DNA of 64,000 nucleotides from DASSQJ01 sp963772645 (GCA_963772645.1 CAVYYD010000001.1:1-64000); one strand, 5' to 3'; counted from the stretch's first letter, positions 38,154-49,385 are shown. The notes: a model not told the origin generated them from the sequence alone. Numbers and translations are program-made.

Positions 38154-39587
38154 ATGCCCGAGGACACGACGACACCGAGCCCGGGGGGGCCGCTGAGCCG
38201 GCCGTACCTCGAGGTCACCCTCGCCGTCCTCGCGCTCGTCACGATCGTCGCGTTCGAGTCGATGGCCGTCTCCACCGCGATGCCGACGGTCGCCCGCGAG
38301 CTGCACGCGGTGCGCTCCTACGGGTTGGCCTTCTCGGTGATGCTCACCGCGCAGCTGCTCGGCATCGTCCTCGCCGGGGTGTGGACCGACCGATCGGGGC
38401 CGCTGCCCGGCACGTTCGTCGGTCAGGCGCTCCTGGCCGGCGGCGCCGCGACCTGCGGCTCCGCCACCCGCCTCGACGTCTTCCTCGCCGGCCGGGCGCT
38501 GACCGGTCTCGGCGGTGGCCTGCTCGTCGTCATGCTCTACGTCATCGCCGGTCGGGTCTACCCGGAGTCGCTCCGACCGAGGCTCTTCACCTACATCTCG
38601 GCGGCCTGGGTGCTGCCCTCCCTCCTCGGCCCCCCGATCTCGGCGGTCCTCACCGAGCACCTGACCTGGCGGCTCGGTCTTCTGGGTCGTCGTCGTGCCG
38701 GTCGTGGTCACGATGGCCGTCCTCGTCCACGCCTCTCGCCGGGTCGACACCTCCCAGCTCAGCGTCGCCGTGAGCCGCCGCGACCACACGGCCCACGTCC
38801 GGGCGGCGTGGGCGGGCCTGGGCATCGCGCTCGCCGCCGGCGCCCTCCAGTACGGCACCCACGACCTGGACCTCACCTGGTCCCCGAAGACCGCGGTCGG
38901 GGCCGTCGGCCTCGTCGGCGTCGTCCTCGTCGCCCCCCTGCTCGTCCCGCGCGGGACCTGGGCCATGGCCCCCGGGCTGCCCTCGGTGGTCCTCTCCCGG
39001 GCGCTGTACTGCGCCGCCTTCTACGCCGGCATCACCTACGTCCCGCTCTTCCTCGTCGGGCAGCGGCACGCGAGCCTGCAGGTGGCCGGCCTCGCGCTCG
39101 CCGTCGGGGCCATCGGGTGGGCCGCCGGTGCCTGGTACCAGGGGACCGACCGGCTGCGGCTGCCGCGCCACCGGCTCATCGAGGTCGGCGGGCTGTCCTG
39201 ACGGCCGGGCTGGTGGCGCTCTCCCTCATCGCGTGGCTCAACATCCCGGGCTGGGTCAGCGTCTTCGCGCTCCTGCTCACCGGGCTGGCCATGGGCACCG
39301 GGGTCACCACGACGACCATCCTCGGCCTCGAGCTGACCCCGCTCGAGCAGCACGGGGAGGCGTCCTCGGCGCTCCAGCTCTCCGACGTCCTCGGCAGCGT
39401 CCTCGGCATCGCGGCGGCCACCGCGGTCTTCGCCGCGTTCCACGTCCGCGGCGAGGACAACCCGCTCTTCGGCAAGATCTTCCTCGGCCTGGCCGTCGTC
39501 GCGGCCGTCGTCGTCCCGGCCGGCCAGCGGATCATGGGCGGCCGGCAGGCCGAGGTGTCGGGCGAGGGTCAGCGCATCACGACGTGA
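38154..39587 (+). CDS. MFS transporter, two frameshifts
   Basis: About 477 aa when repaired. The first half (VTLAVLALVTIVAFESMAVS; TARE-type motif with GVWTDRSGPLPGTFVGQALL; ALTGLGGGLLVVMLYVIAGR) is in one frame, the middle (AAWAGLGIALAAGALQYGTH; YVPLFLVGQRHASLQVAGLA) in another, and the end (SLIAWLNIPGWVSVFALLLT to GQRIT) returns to the first. Breaks lie near 38680 and 39200. The layout with about 14 helices points to the DHA2 drug/metabolite exporter group. Its stop overlaps the convergent 39569 gene by 19 bases. Confidence 0.8.
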   Translation: MPEDTTTPSPGGPLSRPYLEVTLAVLALVTIVAFESMAVSTAMPTVARELHAVRSYGLAFSVMLTAQLLGIVLAGVWTDRSGPLPGTFVGQALLAGGAATCGSATRLDVFLAGRALTGLGGGLLVVMLYVIAGRVYPESLRPRLFTYISAAWVLPSLLGPPISAVLTEHLTWRLGLLGRRRAGRGHDGRPRPRLSPGRHLPAQRRREPPRPHGPRPGGVGGPGHRARRRRPPVRHPRPGPHLVPEDRGRGRRPRRRRPRRPPARPARDLGHGPRAALGGPLPGAVLRRLLRRHHLRPALPRRAAAREPAGGRPRARRRGHRVGRRCLVPGDRPAAAAAPPAHRGRRAVLTAGLVALSLIAWLNIPGWVSVFALLLTGLAMGTGVTTTTILGLELTPLEQHGEASSALQLSDVLGSVLGIAAATAVFAAFHVRGEDNPLFGKIFLGLAVVAAVVVPAGQRIMGGRQAEVSGEGQRITT

Positions 39588-40201
39588 CCGCCCACGGCGG
39601 TCAGCCGGGTCCAGCGTCCCGAGCGGAGCACCGAGACCACCGACCCGGGGCGCAGGAAACCCAGCGAGTACGCGGCCAGCGCCCCGCCCGCCCGCACCCC
39701 GGGGGGCGCCTCGGCGGCCCAGACCCGGTCCCGGACGAGCCCGGCGGCCGAGCCACGCTCCCGGACCGCGGCGGACACCTGCGCGACCCCCTGCCGGGCG
39801 GACTCGGCGAGGACGTCGGCGGCCACCTCCCCGGCGGCCTCCCAGCCCACCCGCGGCGGGCTGACCGCCGACCACGCGGCCAGCGCGCGGGTCGCCGGGA
39901 CCTGCAGCTCGCCGGACCCGCTGGGCCGCGCGGTCCGGTCGGTGACCGCCGACAGCGGGACGACGGCGTCGCACTCGGCCGGCTCGAGCAGGGCGAAGGT
40001 GCGCAGCCCGAGAACGGTGCCCTCGCCGAGGATCCCGCGGCCGGGCAGCACCCCGACCCATGCGGCGAGCACCCACCCGGCGGCCTGCAGCCGCATCGCC
40101 CCGTCGGTGTCGACCGCCCGGGCACGGGTGGCGAACCGGCCGAGGTCGGTCAGGGCCGCCGCGCCGGCGAGCCGCAGCACCGGGGCTGGGGGCTCGCTCA
40201 C
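39569..40201 (-). CDS. Conserved actinobacterial hypothetical protein (Rv2474c position)
   Basis: 210 aa without a recognised domain, signal peptide or membrane helix. It is rich in Ala, Val and Arg, with a predicted alpha/beta mix (LRLAGAAALTDLGRFATRAR; QAAGWVLAAWVGVLPGRG). GTG 40201 overlaps the thioesterase stop by four bases, so the two genes are co-translated. In M. tuberculosis the thioesterase-like Rv2475c is likewise followed by an uncharacterised Rv2474c; the equivalence is inferred from order and size. Confidence 0.65.
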   Translation of the reverse strand: MSEPPAPVLRLAGAAALTDLGRFATRARAVDTDGAMRLQAAGWVLAAWVGVLPGRGILGEGTVLGLRTFALLEPAECDAVVPLSAVTDRTARPSGSGELQVPATRALAAWSAVSPPRVGWEAAGEVAADVLAESARQGVAQVSAAVRERGSAAGLVRDRVWAAEAPPGVRAGGALAAYSLGFLRPGSVVSVLRSGRWTRLTAVGGHVVMR

Positions 40202-40641
40202 CGGCCGGCCCAGCGGAGGGCCACCGGCCCACCCCGGTGCGGCTCGAGCGCCTCCCGGGCCGAGGGCGGCAGCCGGCGCGGCCTGGCCTGCGCGAAGTCG
40301 TAGAGCGCGAGGCCGGTCTCGGCCACGGCGTACACCCCGTCGCCGACCACCTCGGGGTCACGCACGACGTAGCCGAGGTCGAATCCCGCACCGTGCAGGC
40401 GCGTGACCCACATGTCGACCTCGACCGGCGCCGGCCGGTAGGTGAGCGGGGACCGGTACTCGATGACATGGCGCGTGACGATGATGCCCTCCTCGAGCAT
40501 CGAGCCCTCCGGGTACCACTCCCGGAAGCCGATGACGCGGGCGTCCTCGAGCAGGCGCAGGTACTGGACGTTGTTGACGTGCCCGTAGGCGTCCATGTCC
40601 GACCAGCGCAGCGGCACCTCGACGACATAGGGGCGGGTCAT
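40198..40641 (-). CDS. 4HBT (YbgC-like) acyl-CoA thioesterase
   Basis: 147 aa single hotdog domain. The catalytic loop is PLRWSDMDAYGHVNNVQYLR, with the Asp and the HVN motif of the 4-hydroxybenzoyl-CoA thioesterase superfamily; IVTRHVIEYRSPLTYRPAPV forms the central strands. It should hydrolyse acyl-CoA thioesters, substrate unknown. ATG 40641 is chosen because an SD-like GGAGG lies about ten bases upstream; ATG 40650 would be too close to it. It is divergent from the beta-lactamase-fold gene. Confidence 0.85.
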   Translation of the reverse strand: MTRPYVVEVPLRWSDMDAYGHVNNVQYLRLLEDARVIGFREWYPEGSMLEEGIIVTRHVIEYRSPLTYRPAPVEVDMWVTRLHGAGFDLGYVVRDPEVVGDGVYAVAETGLALYDFAQARPRRLPPSAREALEPHRGGPVALRWAGR

Positions 40642-40680
40642 GGCCCTCATCCTCCCAGCCGCCGGCGCCCGGCGCGGGCC

Positions 40681-40686
40681 TAGGGT
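40681..40686 (+). promoter_or_regulatory. -10 element of a leaderless hydrolase gene
   Basis: TAGGGT ends six bases before GTG 40693, the exact spacing seen upstream of several other genes here. Confidence 0.5.
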
Positions 40687-40692
40687 GTGCCG

Positions 40693-42078
40693 GTGACCGT
40701 CCAGCCGAGCACCGCCGCCCGCCTCGACCAGCTCCTCGCCCGCGCCCAGCACGACGGTCGGGTCCCCTCCCTCGCCGCCGGGGTGGTGCGGGGCGGCTCG
40801 CTCGTGTGGAGCGGCGCGGTCGGCACCCTCGACGGGCGTGCCGGCGGGGAGCCGGCCGACGAGGACACCCAGTACCGGATGGGCTCGGTCACCAAGACCT
40901 TCGTCGCGGTGTGCGTCCTGCGGCTGCGCGACGCCGGGCGGCTCGAGCTGACCGACCGGTTCGGCGCGCACGTACCGGGCACCGCCCTGGACGAGGTGAC
41001 CCTCGAACAGCTGCTCAGCCACGCAGCCGGGGTCCAGGCGGAGACGAACGGGCCGTGGTGGGAGCGGACCCCGGGCGGCGGCTGGGACTCCCTCGCCGGC
41101 TCCCGGGTCGGGCAGCGCTTCCGGGCCGGGCGCCGGTTCCACTACTCCAACGTCGGCTACGCGGCCCTCGGCCGGCTGCTCGAGGTGCAGCACGGGGCCT
41201 CCTGGTTCGACGTCGTGCTCAGCGAGCTCCTCGAGCCGCTCCGGATGGGCCGCACCACGCCGCGGCCACAGGGCCGGGCCGCTCCGGGTCTGGCGGTGCA
41301 CCCGTTCGCCGACGTCCTGCTGCCCGAACCCGAGCACGACGCGGGGGCGATGGGCCCGGCCGGCCAGCTGTGGACCACCGTCCCAGACCTCGCCCGATGG
41401 GCGGCCCTCCTCGGCGGGGACACCGCCGGGCTGCTGTCGGCCGGCACCCTCGCCGAGATGCTCGAGCCGCACCACGTCGTGGACGAGCCCGGGCAGGCGT
41501 GGACGGGGGCCCACGGCCTGGGGTGGCAGGTGTGGAACGTCGACGGGGTCCGGTACGCCGGCCACGGCGGGTCGATGCCCGGGTTCCTCGCCGGCCTGCG
41601 GGTACGCCTGTCCGAGGGCGACGGCGCCCGGCCAGGCGCCGCGTGCGGGGACGGCGTGGTGACGTTGGCCAACACCACCTCGACGACGGTCCTGCGCTCG
41701 CTGGGCGAGGACCTGCTGGGCGCGCTGGCGGAGTCGGAACCGGCCCCCGTGCAGCCGTGGTCGGCGGCGGGCGACGCCCGCCTCCTCGAGCTCGTCGGCG
41801 CGTGGCACTGGGGCCCGTCGACGGCGACCGCCTCGGTGCGCGGGGAGCACCTGGTCCTCGGCGAGCCCGGGACGGCCCGCGGTTCCCGGTTCGCCCGGGT
41901 GGGCGCGGACGAGTGGGTCGGCCTCGACGGCTACCACACCGGTGAGCCGCTGCGGGTGGTGCGCCGCCGCGACGGCACCGTCTCCCACCTCGACCTCGCC
42001 TCCTTCCGCTTCACCCGCACGCCCTACGACCCGGAGGGCGACGTCCCCGGCGGCGTCGACGACGCCGGGTGGGCCTGA
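40693..42078 (+). CDS. Beta-lactamase-fold serine hydrolase
   Basis: 461 aa of the class C beta-lactamase / DD-peptidase / esterase superfamily. The nucleophile motif S-x-x-K is in QYRMGSVTKTFVAVCVLRLR, the Y-x-N motif in RFHYSNVGYAALGRLLEVQH and the third box as GHGG in VRYAGHGGSMPGFLAGL. After about residue 350 comes a C-terminal beta-rich domain. No signal peptide, so it is probably a cytoplasmic esterase or peptidase rather than a drug-resistance enzyme. GTG 40693 fits the leaderless promoter; GTG 40687 is also in frame. Confidence 0.88.
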   Translation: MTVQPSTAARLDQLLARAQHDGRVPSLAAGVVRGGSLVWSGAVGTLDGRAGGEPADEDTQYRMGSVTKTFVAVCVLRLRDAGRLELTDRFGAHVPGTALDEVTLEQLLSHAAGVQAETNGPWWERTPGGGWDSLAGSRVGQRFRAGRRFHYSNVGYAALGRLLEVQHGASWFDVVLSELLEPLRMGRTTPRPQGRAAPGLAVHPFADVLLPEPEHDAGAMGPAGQLWTTVPDLARWAALLGGDTAGLLSAGTLAEMLEPHHVVDEPGQAWTGAHGLGWQVWNVDGVRYAGHGGSMPGFLAGLRVRLSEGDGARPGAACGDGVVTLANTTSTTVLRSLGEDLLGALAESEPAPVQPWSAAGDARLLELVGAWHWGPSTATASVRGEHLVLGEPGTARGSRFARVGADEWVGLDGYHTGEPLRVVRRRDGTVSHLDLASFRFTRTPYDPEGDVPGGVDDAGWA

Positions 42079-42213
42079 GCACGACCGCGGATGTCATCCT
42101 GCGGGATGACGCACGTCCTCCCGTGGGCCGATGTGTGCTCGCGGGCCGCCGACCTAGCGTCGTCCCCACGCCCCGGCACCAGGCCGGGGTCCTGAACAGG
42201 GGAGACAGCACTG

Positions 42214-42702
42214 ATGAGCACACACCGACGCGTGACCGGCCGGACCTGGCGGCGGACGATGGGGTCCTTCGCCGCCGCGGGCGCCGTGGTGGCCGGAGCG
42301 GGCTTCGCCGCCGCGCCTGCCTTCGCCGACAACACCTCGGTCGAGTACTTCGACTGCGGCGGGACGCCGACCGCCATCCAGGTCCACGAGACCCACAGCG
42401 AGACCACCTGGGGTGCCGGCAAGGTCGTCGAGGGCGGCTCCGGCACCCTGATCCCGACCTCGTTCGGCCAGAGCGCCTTCGACGACACGAAGGAGCACTC
42501 CCTCTTCCAGCAGATGGCCATCGGCAAGGGTGGCGGGCACGCCAACCAGCAGCAGGACCAGATCACCTGCACCCAGAGCTTCCAGGCGACGCTCGGCGAC
42601 CTCCTCGCGGACGGCCCGCCGCCGGTCGAGCTCCCGACCTGGGCGGAGGACAGCGACCTGGTCACGGTGACCTTCTCGGTCACCGCGGTGCGGGTGCCCT
42701 GA
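42214..42702 (+). CDS. Small secreted protein, paralogue of the 10101-10547 product
   Basis: 162 aa with a twin-Arg-rich N-terminus (MSTHRRVTGRTWRRTMGSFA), hydrophobic core AAAGAVVAGAGFAAAPAFA and cleavage before DNTSVEYF. The mature domain has two cysteines (FDCGGTPTAIQV; ITCTQSFQATL). The order of Cys, GSGTLIPTSFG, the Gly/Gln-rich centre, CTQS and the final VTVTFSVT parallels the other protein. No family name. ATG 42214 follows GGGGAGACAGC. A hairpin terminator lies directly downstream, so the gene is monocistronic. A TAGCGT near 42154 is a candidate -10. Confidence 0.75.
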   Translation: MSTHRRVTGRTWRRTMGSFAAAGAVVAGAGFAAAPAFADNTSVEYFDCGGTPTAIQVHETHSETTWGAGKVVEGGSGTLIPTSFGQSAFDDTKEHSLFQQMAIGKGGGHANQQQDQITCTQSFQATLGDLLADGPPPVELPTWAEDSDLVTVTFSVTAVRVP

Positions 42703-42715
42703 GCCGGAGGGGCGG

Positions 42716-42745
42716 GGCGGCCGCCGGGAGCGCCCGGCGGCCGCC
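42716..42745 (+). terminator. Hairpin after the 42214-42702 gene
   Basis: GGCGGCCGCCGGG / CCCGGCGGCCGCC is a perfect 13-base stem with loop AGCG, 13 bases after the stop codon. Confidence 0.7.
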
Positions 42746-42826
42746 CCTCGCGTGCTCGCGGCGTGAGGCGCCGACCGGGGCGCGCGGCGGGAGGCGTTCG
42801 TCCGGGTCCCGTGGTTCGCTGGCCCC

Positions 42827-43366
42827 ATGAACGACATGTGGGCCCCGCCCCCGGACGACCCCAGGACCTTCGGCGCGCCGGTCGGTGAGCTCGCGACCTA
42901 CCGCGAGTACCTCTCCAACTACCGGCTCACGATCCGGATGAAGTGCGACGACCTCGACGCCGAGCAGCTGGCGAGGAGGTCGGTGCCCCCGAGCTCGATG
43001 AGCCTGCTCGGGCTGGTCCGGCACCTGGCAGGTGTCGAGGCGCACTGGTTCCGCCGGGTCCTGGACGAGCACCCCGAGCTGCCGCAGATGTTCGAGCGCG
43101 GGAAGGGGACGGACGAGGACTTCGACGGCGCGGTCGCCGACCCGACGGTGGTCCGCGAGGCCTTCTCGGCGTGGGAGGCGGAGGTCGCGTTCGCGGATGC
43201 CTGGATCGACGCGATCGACGACTCCGACCTCGGTCGGCAGGTGGCCCACCACGGGGCGAGCGTCGCGGTCCGCGACGTCGTCGTGCACCTCATCGAGGAG
43301 TACGCGCGGCACGCCGGGCACGCCGACCTCCTGCGCGAGGCGATCGACGGCCGCACCGGCCAGTAG
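42827..43366 (+). CDS. DinB-like (DUF664) protein
   Basis: 179 aa four-helix-bundle protein of the mini-DinB type. The three metal-ligand His positions appear in LGLVRHLAGVEAHWFRRVL and in VVHLIEEYARHAGHADLLRE. Actinobacterial members are often mycothiol-dependent enzymes or of unknown role; the bundle with His ligands supports a metal-dependent reaction. ATG 42827 has TTCGCT six bases upstream, so the transcript is probably leaderless. The gene stands alone between a terminator and a convergent membrane protein gene. Confidence 0.85.
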   Translation: MNDMWAPPPDDPRTFGAPVGELATYREYLSNYRLTIRMKCDDLDAEQLARRSVPPSSMSLLGLVRHLAGVEAHWFRRVLDEHPELPQMFERGKGTDEDFDGAVADPTVVREAFSAWEAEVAFADAWIDAIDDSDLGRQVAHHGASVAVRDVVVHLIEEYARHAGHADLLREAIDGRTGQ

Positions 43367-43440
43367 CCGCACGAGCACGTGGCGGTCGTGGAGGTCCCCA
43401 CCGCTCGCCGGGCGCGACGCCGGCCCCCCTCGCGCGGGCG

Positions 43441-44070
43441 TCAGACGATGCTCGGCGAGGCGGCGGGTGGCGCCGCTGCGGCCGCCCGGGACGGCCGCAG
43501 GACCAGCCACGTGCCGAGCAGCAGCGCCCACAGGACGAAGACGACGTAGGTGAAGAACAGCGGTGCGCTGATGCCGCCGAGCGCGCCGAGCACGGTGACC
43601 ACCCGCAGCCACGGGGCCATCGGGTACCTCGCGGCGAGCACGAGGGCCAGCGCCCCGAGGGCGAAGGCCGGGGCGCACACCGCGAGCAGGTTGCCCATTC
43701 CCCGACGCGTAGGCGACCGGGCTGGGCAGCCCCGTGCCATCCCGGCTCCGCCCTCCACGAGGGCGATGACAGCCCAGCGTGCGCGGTGCCGCCGACGCGT
43801 CGCGGCCGTGCCGATGAGAGCCGAGATCATGGGCGAGCTCCCCGGAGTCGCCGCCGAGCACCGCACGCGCGTGCTGGCCCACCGGGAGCAGCACGCGCCA
43901 CCCGACGCCGAGGCCACCCGAGGAGGACGGGGCCGGTGTGGCCGCCCGCGAGGAAGGCGGTGATCTTGTCCGGCTCGTAGTCGCCTCCGGGTACTCCCGT
44001 GCCGGCGAAGGCGACGAAGGTGAAGGGCATAGCCGCCGAGCGCCAGCCCGGCGGTGCGTCGTGTCGTCAT
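43441..44070 (-). CDS. Small polytopic membrane protein, frameshifted
   Basis: About 209 aa when repaired. It begins MTTRRTAGLALGGYA at ATG 44070 (CAGGAG six bases upstream), then continues in a second frame as PFTFVAFAGTGVPGGDYEPD and ITAFLAGGHTGPVLLG, a third frame near VLLPVGQHARAVLGGDSGEL, and ends in the first with NLLAVCAPAFALGALALVLA, RVVTVLGALGGISAPLFFTY and VVFVLWALLLGTWLVL. About six membrane helices are expected. I do not recognise the family. It is divergent from sensor kinase 2 and may be its target, by position only. Confidence 0.6.
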   Translation of the reverse strand: MTTRRTAGLALGGYALHLRRLRRHGSTRRRLRAGQDHRLPRGRPHRPRPPRVASASGGACCSRWASTRVRCSAATPGSSPMISALIGTAATRRRHRARWAVIALVEGGAGMARGCPARSPTRRGMGNLLAVCAPAFALGALALVLAARYPMAPWLRVVTVLGALGGISAPLFFTYVVFVLWALLLGTWLVLRPSRAAAAAPPAASPSIV

Positions 44071-44242
44071 GGTGAACTCCTGTCGGTCGTGGTCGCCGCT
44101 CGGATCCCGAGCCGGTACGACGACGCTAGGGACGGCGGACCTGCCGTCATCGTGCCACCGGGCGATTTCCCGGCTCGTCCCGGAGGGCGAGGACGGGGGC
44201 GCGCAGTCCTCCCGCGGGATGACGACGCCGGCCGCTGGCGGC

Positions 44243-44248
44243 TACCGT
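44243..44248 (+). promoter_or_regulatory. -10 element of sensor kinase 2
   Basis: TACCGT ends six bases before ATG 44255. No ribosome site precedes the start codon. Confidence 0.5.
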
Positions 44249-44254
44249 CGGTCC

Positions 44255-45384
44255 ATGACCAGGCGGTCGTGGGCGCTCGACGCGGGCGTGGCCCTCGTCG
44301 TGCTCGTGCTCGGCCAGCTCGAGGTCTTCGCGGGCGTGGGTGCGACTCACCGGCAGGGTCCCGCGTGGGCCCAGGCGCTGGTGCTACGGGGTGGGCGCGC
44401 TCTGCCTTGTGGCCCGACGCATCAGGCCGGTGGAGGCGCTGGCGGCCATGACCCCGTCGCCGGCGTGGAGTTCGCCCTCGTCGGTTCCCCCGAGGGCAGG
44501 GCGTGCGCTCCCCTTCTGGTCGCCGCCTACTCGGTGGCGCGGTGGGAGCGCCGGCACCCGCCGTGGTGGGGGCTGGCCTCCTGGCGGCGTCTCGGCGCTG
44601 CTGGATGCGGCTCGACCCCGTGAACCGGACGTGGGCCCAGCGGGCCGGCGGCACCGCCTGGGTCTCGACGACGATCGTCAGCCTGGCTGCTCGGCGCGCT
44701 GGTGCGCAGCCGGCGCCAGAACGCCGAGCAGCGCCGGGAGCGCGCGAGGAGCGGGCCGAGCGGGCCGTCGCCGAGGAGCGCAACCGGATCGCGAGGGAGC
44801 TGCACGACGTCATCGGGCACAGCGTGAGCGTCATGACCGTCCAGGCGGCGGCGGTGCGGCGGCGGCTCACCCCGGAGCAGGCCGCCGAGCGGGAGGCCCT
44901 CGAGAGCGTCGAGGCGGTCGGGCGGGAGGCGCTCACCGAGATGCGCCGGATGGTCGGCGTGCTGCGCCGCAGCGGGGACGCCGACGGGCGCGAGCCGCCG
45001 CCCACCCTCGCGGACGTGACCCGGCTGGTGGGCAAGTTCCGGGACGCCGGCCTGCCCGTCGACCTGAGCGTCACCGGCGACCCCCGCACCCTCGCGCCCG
45101 GCCTCGACCTCACGGCGTACCGGCTGGTGCAGGAGGGGCTCGACCAACACCCTGCGGCACGCCACCGGCCACCGCCGGGCGGAGGTGTCATCGCCTACAC
45201 CGCCGACGCCCTCCACGTCGCCGTGCGCGACGACGGCGAACCGGTCGCGGCCGGCGCGGAGCCGGGGCACGGGCTGCTCGGCCTGCGGGAGCGGGTGGGC
45301 GTCTACGGCGGGGACCTCCTGGCCCGCCCGCGGCCGGAGGGGGGCTTCGAGCTGCTCGCGACGATCCCGGTGGTGTCCACGTGA
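44255..45384 (+). CDS. NarL-type sensor histidine kinase 2, several frameshifts
   Basis: About 376 aa when repaired. Starting MTRRSWALDAGVALVVLVLG, it has four or more membrane helices in the first 130 residues, spread over three frames with breaks near 44385, 44460, 44580 and 44700. The HisKA_3 box is AEERNRIARELHDVIGHSVS with the phosphorylated His. In the HATPase domain the N box TNTLRHATGHRRAEV lies out of frame at 45146-45186, and the G boxes read VRDDGEPVAAGAEPGHGLLG and LRERVGVYGGDL. Its stop overlaps the response regulator by four bases (GTGA). Indels look like read errors. Confidence 0.8.
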
Positions 45385-46055
45385 GCACGCGGATCGTCAT
45401 CGCCGACGACCAGGGGCTCGTGCGCCGGGGTTTCCGGATGGTCGTCGAGATCGAGCCCGACCTCGAGGTCGTCGGCGAGGCGGCGGACGGCGAGCAGGCC
45501 CTGGAGCGGGTGCGGGAGCTGCGGCCGGACGTCGTCCTCATGGACGTGCGGATGCCGGGCACGGACGGGATCGAGGCCACCCGCCGGATCACCGCGGACC
45601 CGGACTGCGGGACGCGCGTCATCATGCTCACGACGTTCGACATGGACGAGTACGTCTACGAGGCCCTCGAGGCCGGTGCGAGCGGGTTCCTGCTCAAGGA
45701 CATCGAGCCCGAGCTCCTCGTCGCCGGCATCCACGCCGTCCACGCCGGCGACTCGCTGCTCGCCCCGCGGGTGACCCGGCGGCTCATCGAGTCCTTCCTC
45801 GAGCAGCGGCCGGCGGACCGCCGCACCCCCACCGGCACCGAACGGCTGACCGCGCGCGAGGCCCAGGTGCTCGAGCTGGTGGCGCGTGGGCTGAGCAACG
45901 GCGAGATCGCCGCCCGGCTGGTCGTCTCGGAGACGACGGTCAAGACGCACGTCGGCCGCATCCTGGCCAAGCTCGGCGCCCGCGACCGGGTGCACGCCGT
46001 CATCTACGCCTACGAGCACGGGGTTGTCGGGCCGGCGCGCGCCCCGGGGTCCTGA
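45381..46055 (+). CDS. NarL/LuxR-family response regulator 2
   Basis: 224 aa. The receiver domain has acidic pair in RIVIADDQGLVRRGFRMV, phospho-Asp in PDVVLMDVRMPGTDGIEA, Thr in RVIMLTTFDMDEYVYEAL and Lys in GASGFLLKDIEPELLV. The C-terminal LuxR domain is LTAREAQVLELVARGLSNGE with recognition helix region VVSETTVKTHVGRILAKLG. GTG 45381 overlaps the kinase stop. It should control genes in response to kinase 2; the divergent membrane protein at 43441-44070 is the nearest candidate. Confidence 0.93.
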   Translation: MSTRIVIADDQGLVRRGFRMVVEIEPDLEVVGEAADGEQALERVRELRPDVVLMDVRMPGTDGIEATRRITADPDCGTRVIMLTTFDMDEYVYEALEAGASGFLLKDIEPELLVAGIHAVHAGDSLLAPRVTRRLIESFLEQRPADRRTPTGTERLTAREAQVLELVARGLSNGEIAARLVVSETTVKTHVGRILAKLGARDRVHAVIYAYEHGVVGPARAPGS

Positions 46056-46101
46056 GCCGCCCAGTGCTGCTGTCGCCGGGTCGGCATACGGTGGGCGGAT
46101 C

Positions 46102-48243
<2,142 letters not shown>

Positions 48244-48316
48244 CCGGCCTGCCTCGTCCGCCACAACACGCTGGCGGGCCCGTGCCCGGCGCGGGACCAT
48301 GAGCGTGGAGGCGCCG

Positions 48317-49270
48317 ATGTCGAACCGAGTGCTCATGGCCTGCTTGGCCGTCCTGCTCGCGGGCGCGGCGAGCTGCTCGACCCCGGGCGGCGGCACCTCA
48401 CGCCCGCCCGTGCCGACGCCCTCCGCCACCGCGACGGCGACGAGCGGCACGGACTCGGCCACCCCCACACCGAGCACCACGCCGTCCGTGCCGACCCCCA
48501 CGGCGCCGACCGGCACGGCGACGCGCACCGTGACCCCGTCGGCGGCGCCGACGACAGCGGCTCCCACCCCGACACGAACAACGACGGTGACACCCACGCC
48601 CACCACGCCACCCCCGGTGACAAGCGCCTGCGCCCTGACCGCCGAGTACCTCGGGAAGGACCTCGAGGCGGTCCCGACGACCTCGCGGGTGGCGGTGCTC
48701 ACCTTCGACGGCGGTGGCAGCAGCGCCGGCGTCGCGTCGATCCTGTCGACCCTGAGGGCCAAGGGGGCCACGGCGACGTTCTTCCTCACGGGCGACTTCG
48801 CCCGGCGGTACCCGAGCGCGGCGAGGACGATCTCCGGCACCTACCCCGTGGGCAACCACACCAACACCCATCCGGACCTCACGACGCTGCCGTCGACGGC
48901 CGTCGTCGACGAGGTCCGCAAGGGAGCGGCCGCCATCCGTACCGCGACCGGGCGCGCCCCCGGGCCGTGGTTCCGCTTCCCCTTCGGGGCGCGCGACTCC
49001 CGCACCATCCACCTCGTCAACGAGGAGTGCTACGTCGCGGTCCGCTGGACCGTCGACAGCCTGGGCTGGAAGGGAACGAGCGGCGGGATGACCGTGGCCT
49101 CGGTCCGTGACCGCGTGCTCGCCGCCGCCCGTCCGGGGATGATCGTCCTCATGCACCTGGGCGCCAACCCCACCGACGGGACCACCCTCGACGCCGCGGC
49201 CCTCCCGGCGATCATCGACGGCCTGCGGGCGCGGGGCTACCGGTTCCTCACCCTCGCGCAGGCCCTCTGA
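48317..49270 (+). CDS. Polysaccharide deacetylase (NodB domain), probable lipoprotein
   Basis: 317 aa. ATG 48317 is placed six bases after GGAG. The hydrophobic leader VLMACLAVLLAGAASC ends in a weak lipobox, suggesting a lipid-anchored Cys. A low-complexity Thr/Pro/Ser/Ala linker of about 80 residues follows. The NodB domain begins AVLTFDGGGSSAGVASIL; the usual TFDDG is TFDGG, so one of the two Asp residues is lost. The H-x3-H zinc motif is seen in PVGNHTNTHPDLTTL, and motif 3 in WFRFPFGARDSRTI. It should act on peptidoglycan or another wall glycan outside the membrane. Confidence 0.85.
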   Translation: MSNRVLMACLAVLLAGAASCSTPGGGTSRPPVPTPSATATATSGTDSATPTPSTTPSVPTPTAPTGTATRTVTPSAAPTTAAPTPTRTTTVTPTPTTPPPVTSACALTAEYLGKDLEAVPTTSRVAVLTFDGGGSSAGVASILSTLRAKGATATFFLTGDFARRYPSAARTISGTYPVGNHTNTHPDLTTLPSTAVVDEVRKGAAAIRTATGRAPGPWFRFPFGARDSRTIHLVNEECYVAVRWTVDSLGWKGTSGGMTVASVRDRVLAAARPGMIVLMHLGANPTDGTTLDAAALPAIIDGLRARGYRFLTLAQAL

Positions 49271-49385
49271 CGAGGTCGGGCCGGGGCGCCGCGCCCGCGC
49301 CCGGGCCCGCGCCGGGGCCGCGCCGAACCTTCGGCGCCGCCCGGCACGGCGTGCGGCTCCCCGCCGGCGGAGGGCGCAGAGCGCC

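Noticed and set aside
40693..42078. Antibiotic-resistance beta-lactamase
   Set aside because: The fold and motifs are shared with esterases and peptidases, and there is no export signal, so resistance is not supported.
48390..48620. Thr/Pro codon-rich stretch as a possible DNA repeat array
   Set aside because: It codes for a low-complexity linker in the deacetylase; codons vary and there is no regular repeat unit.
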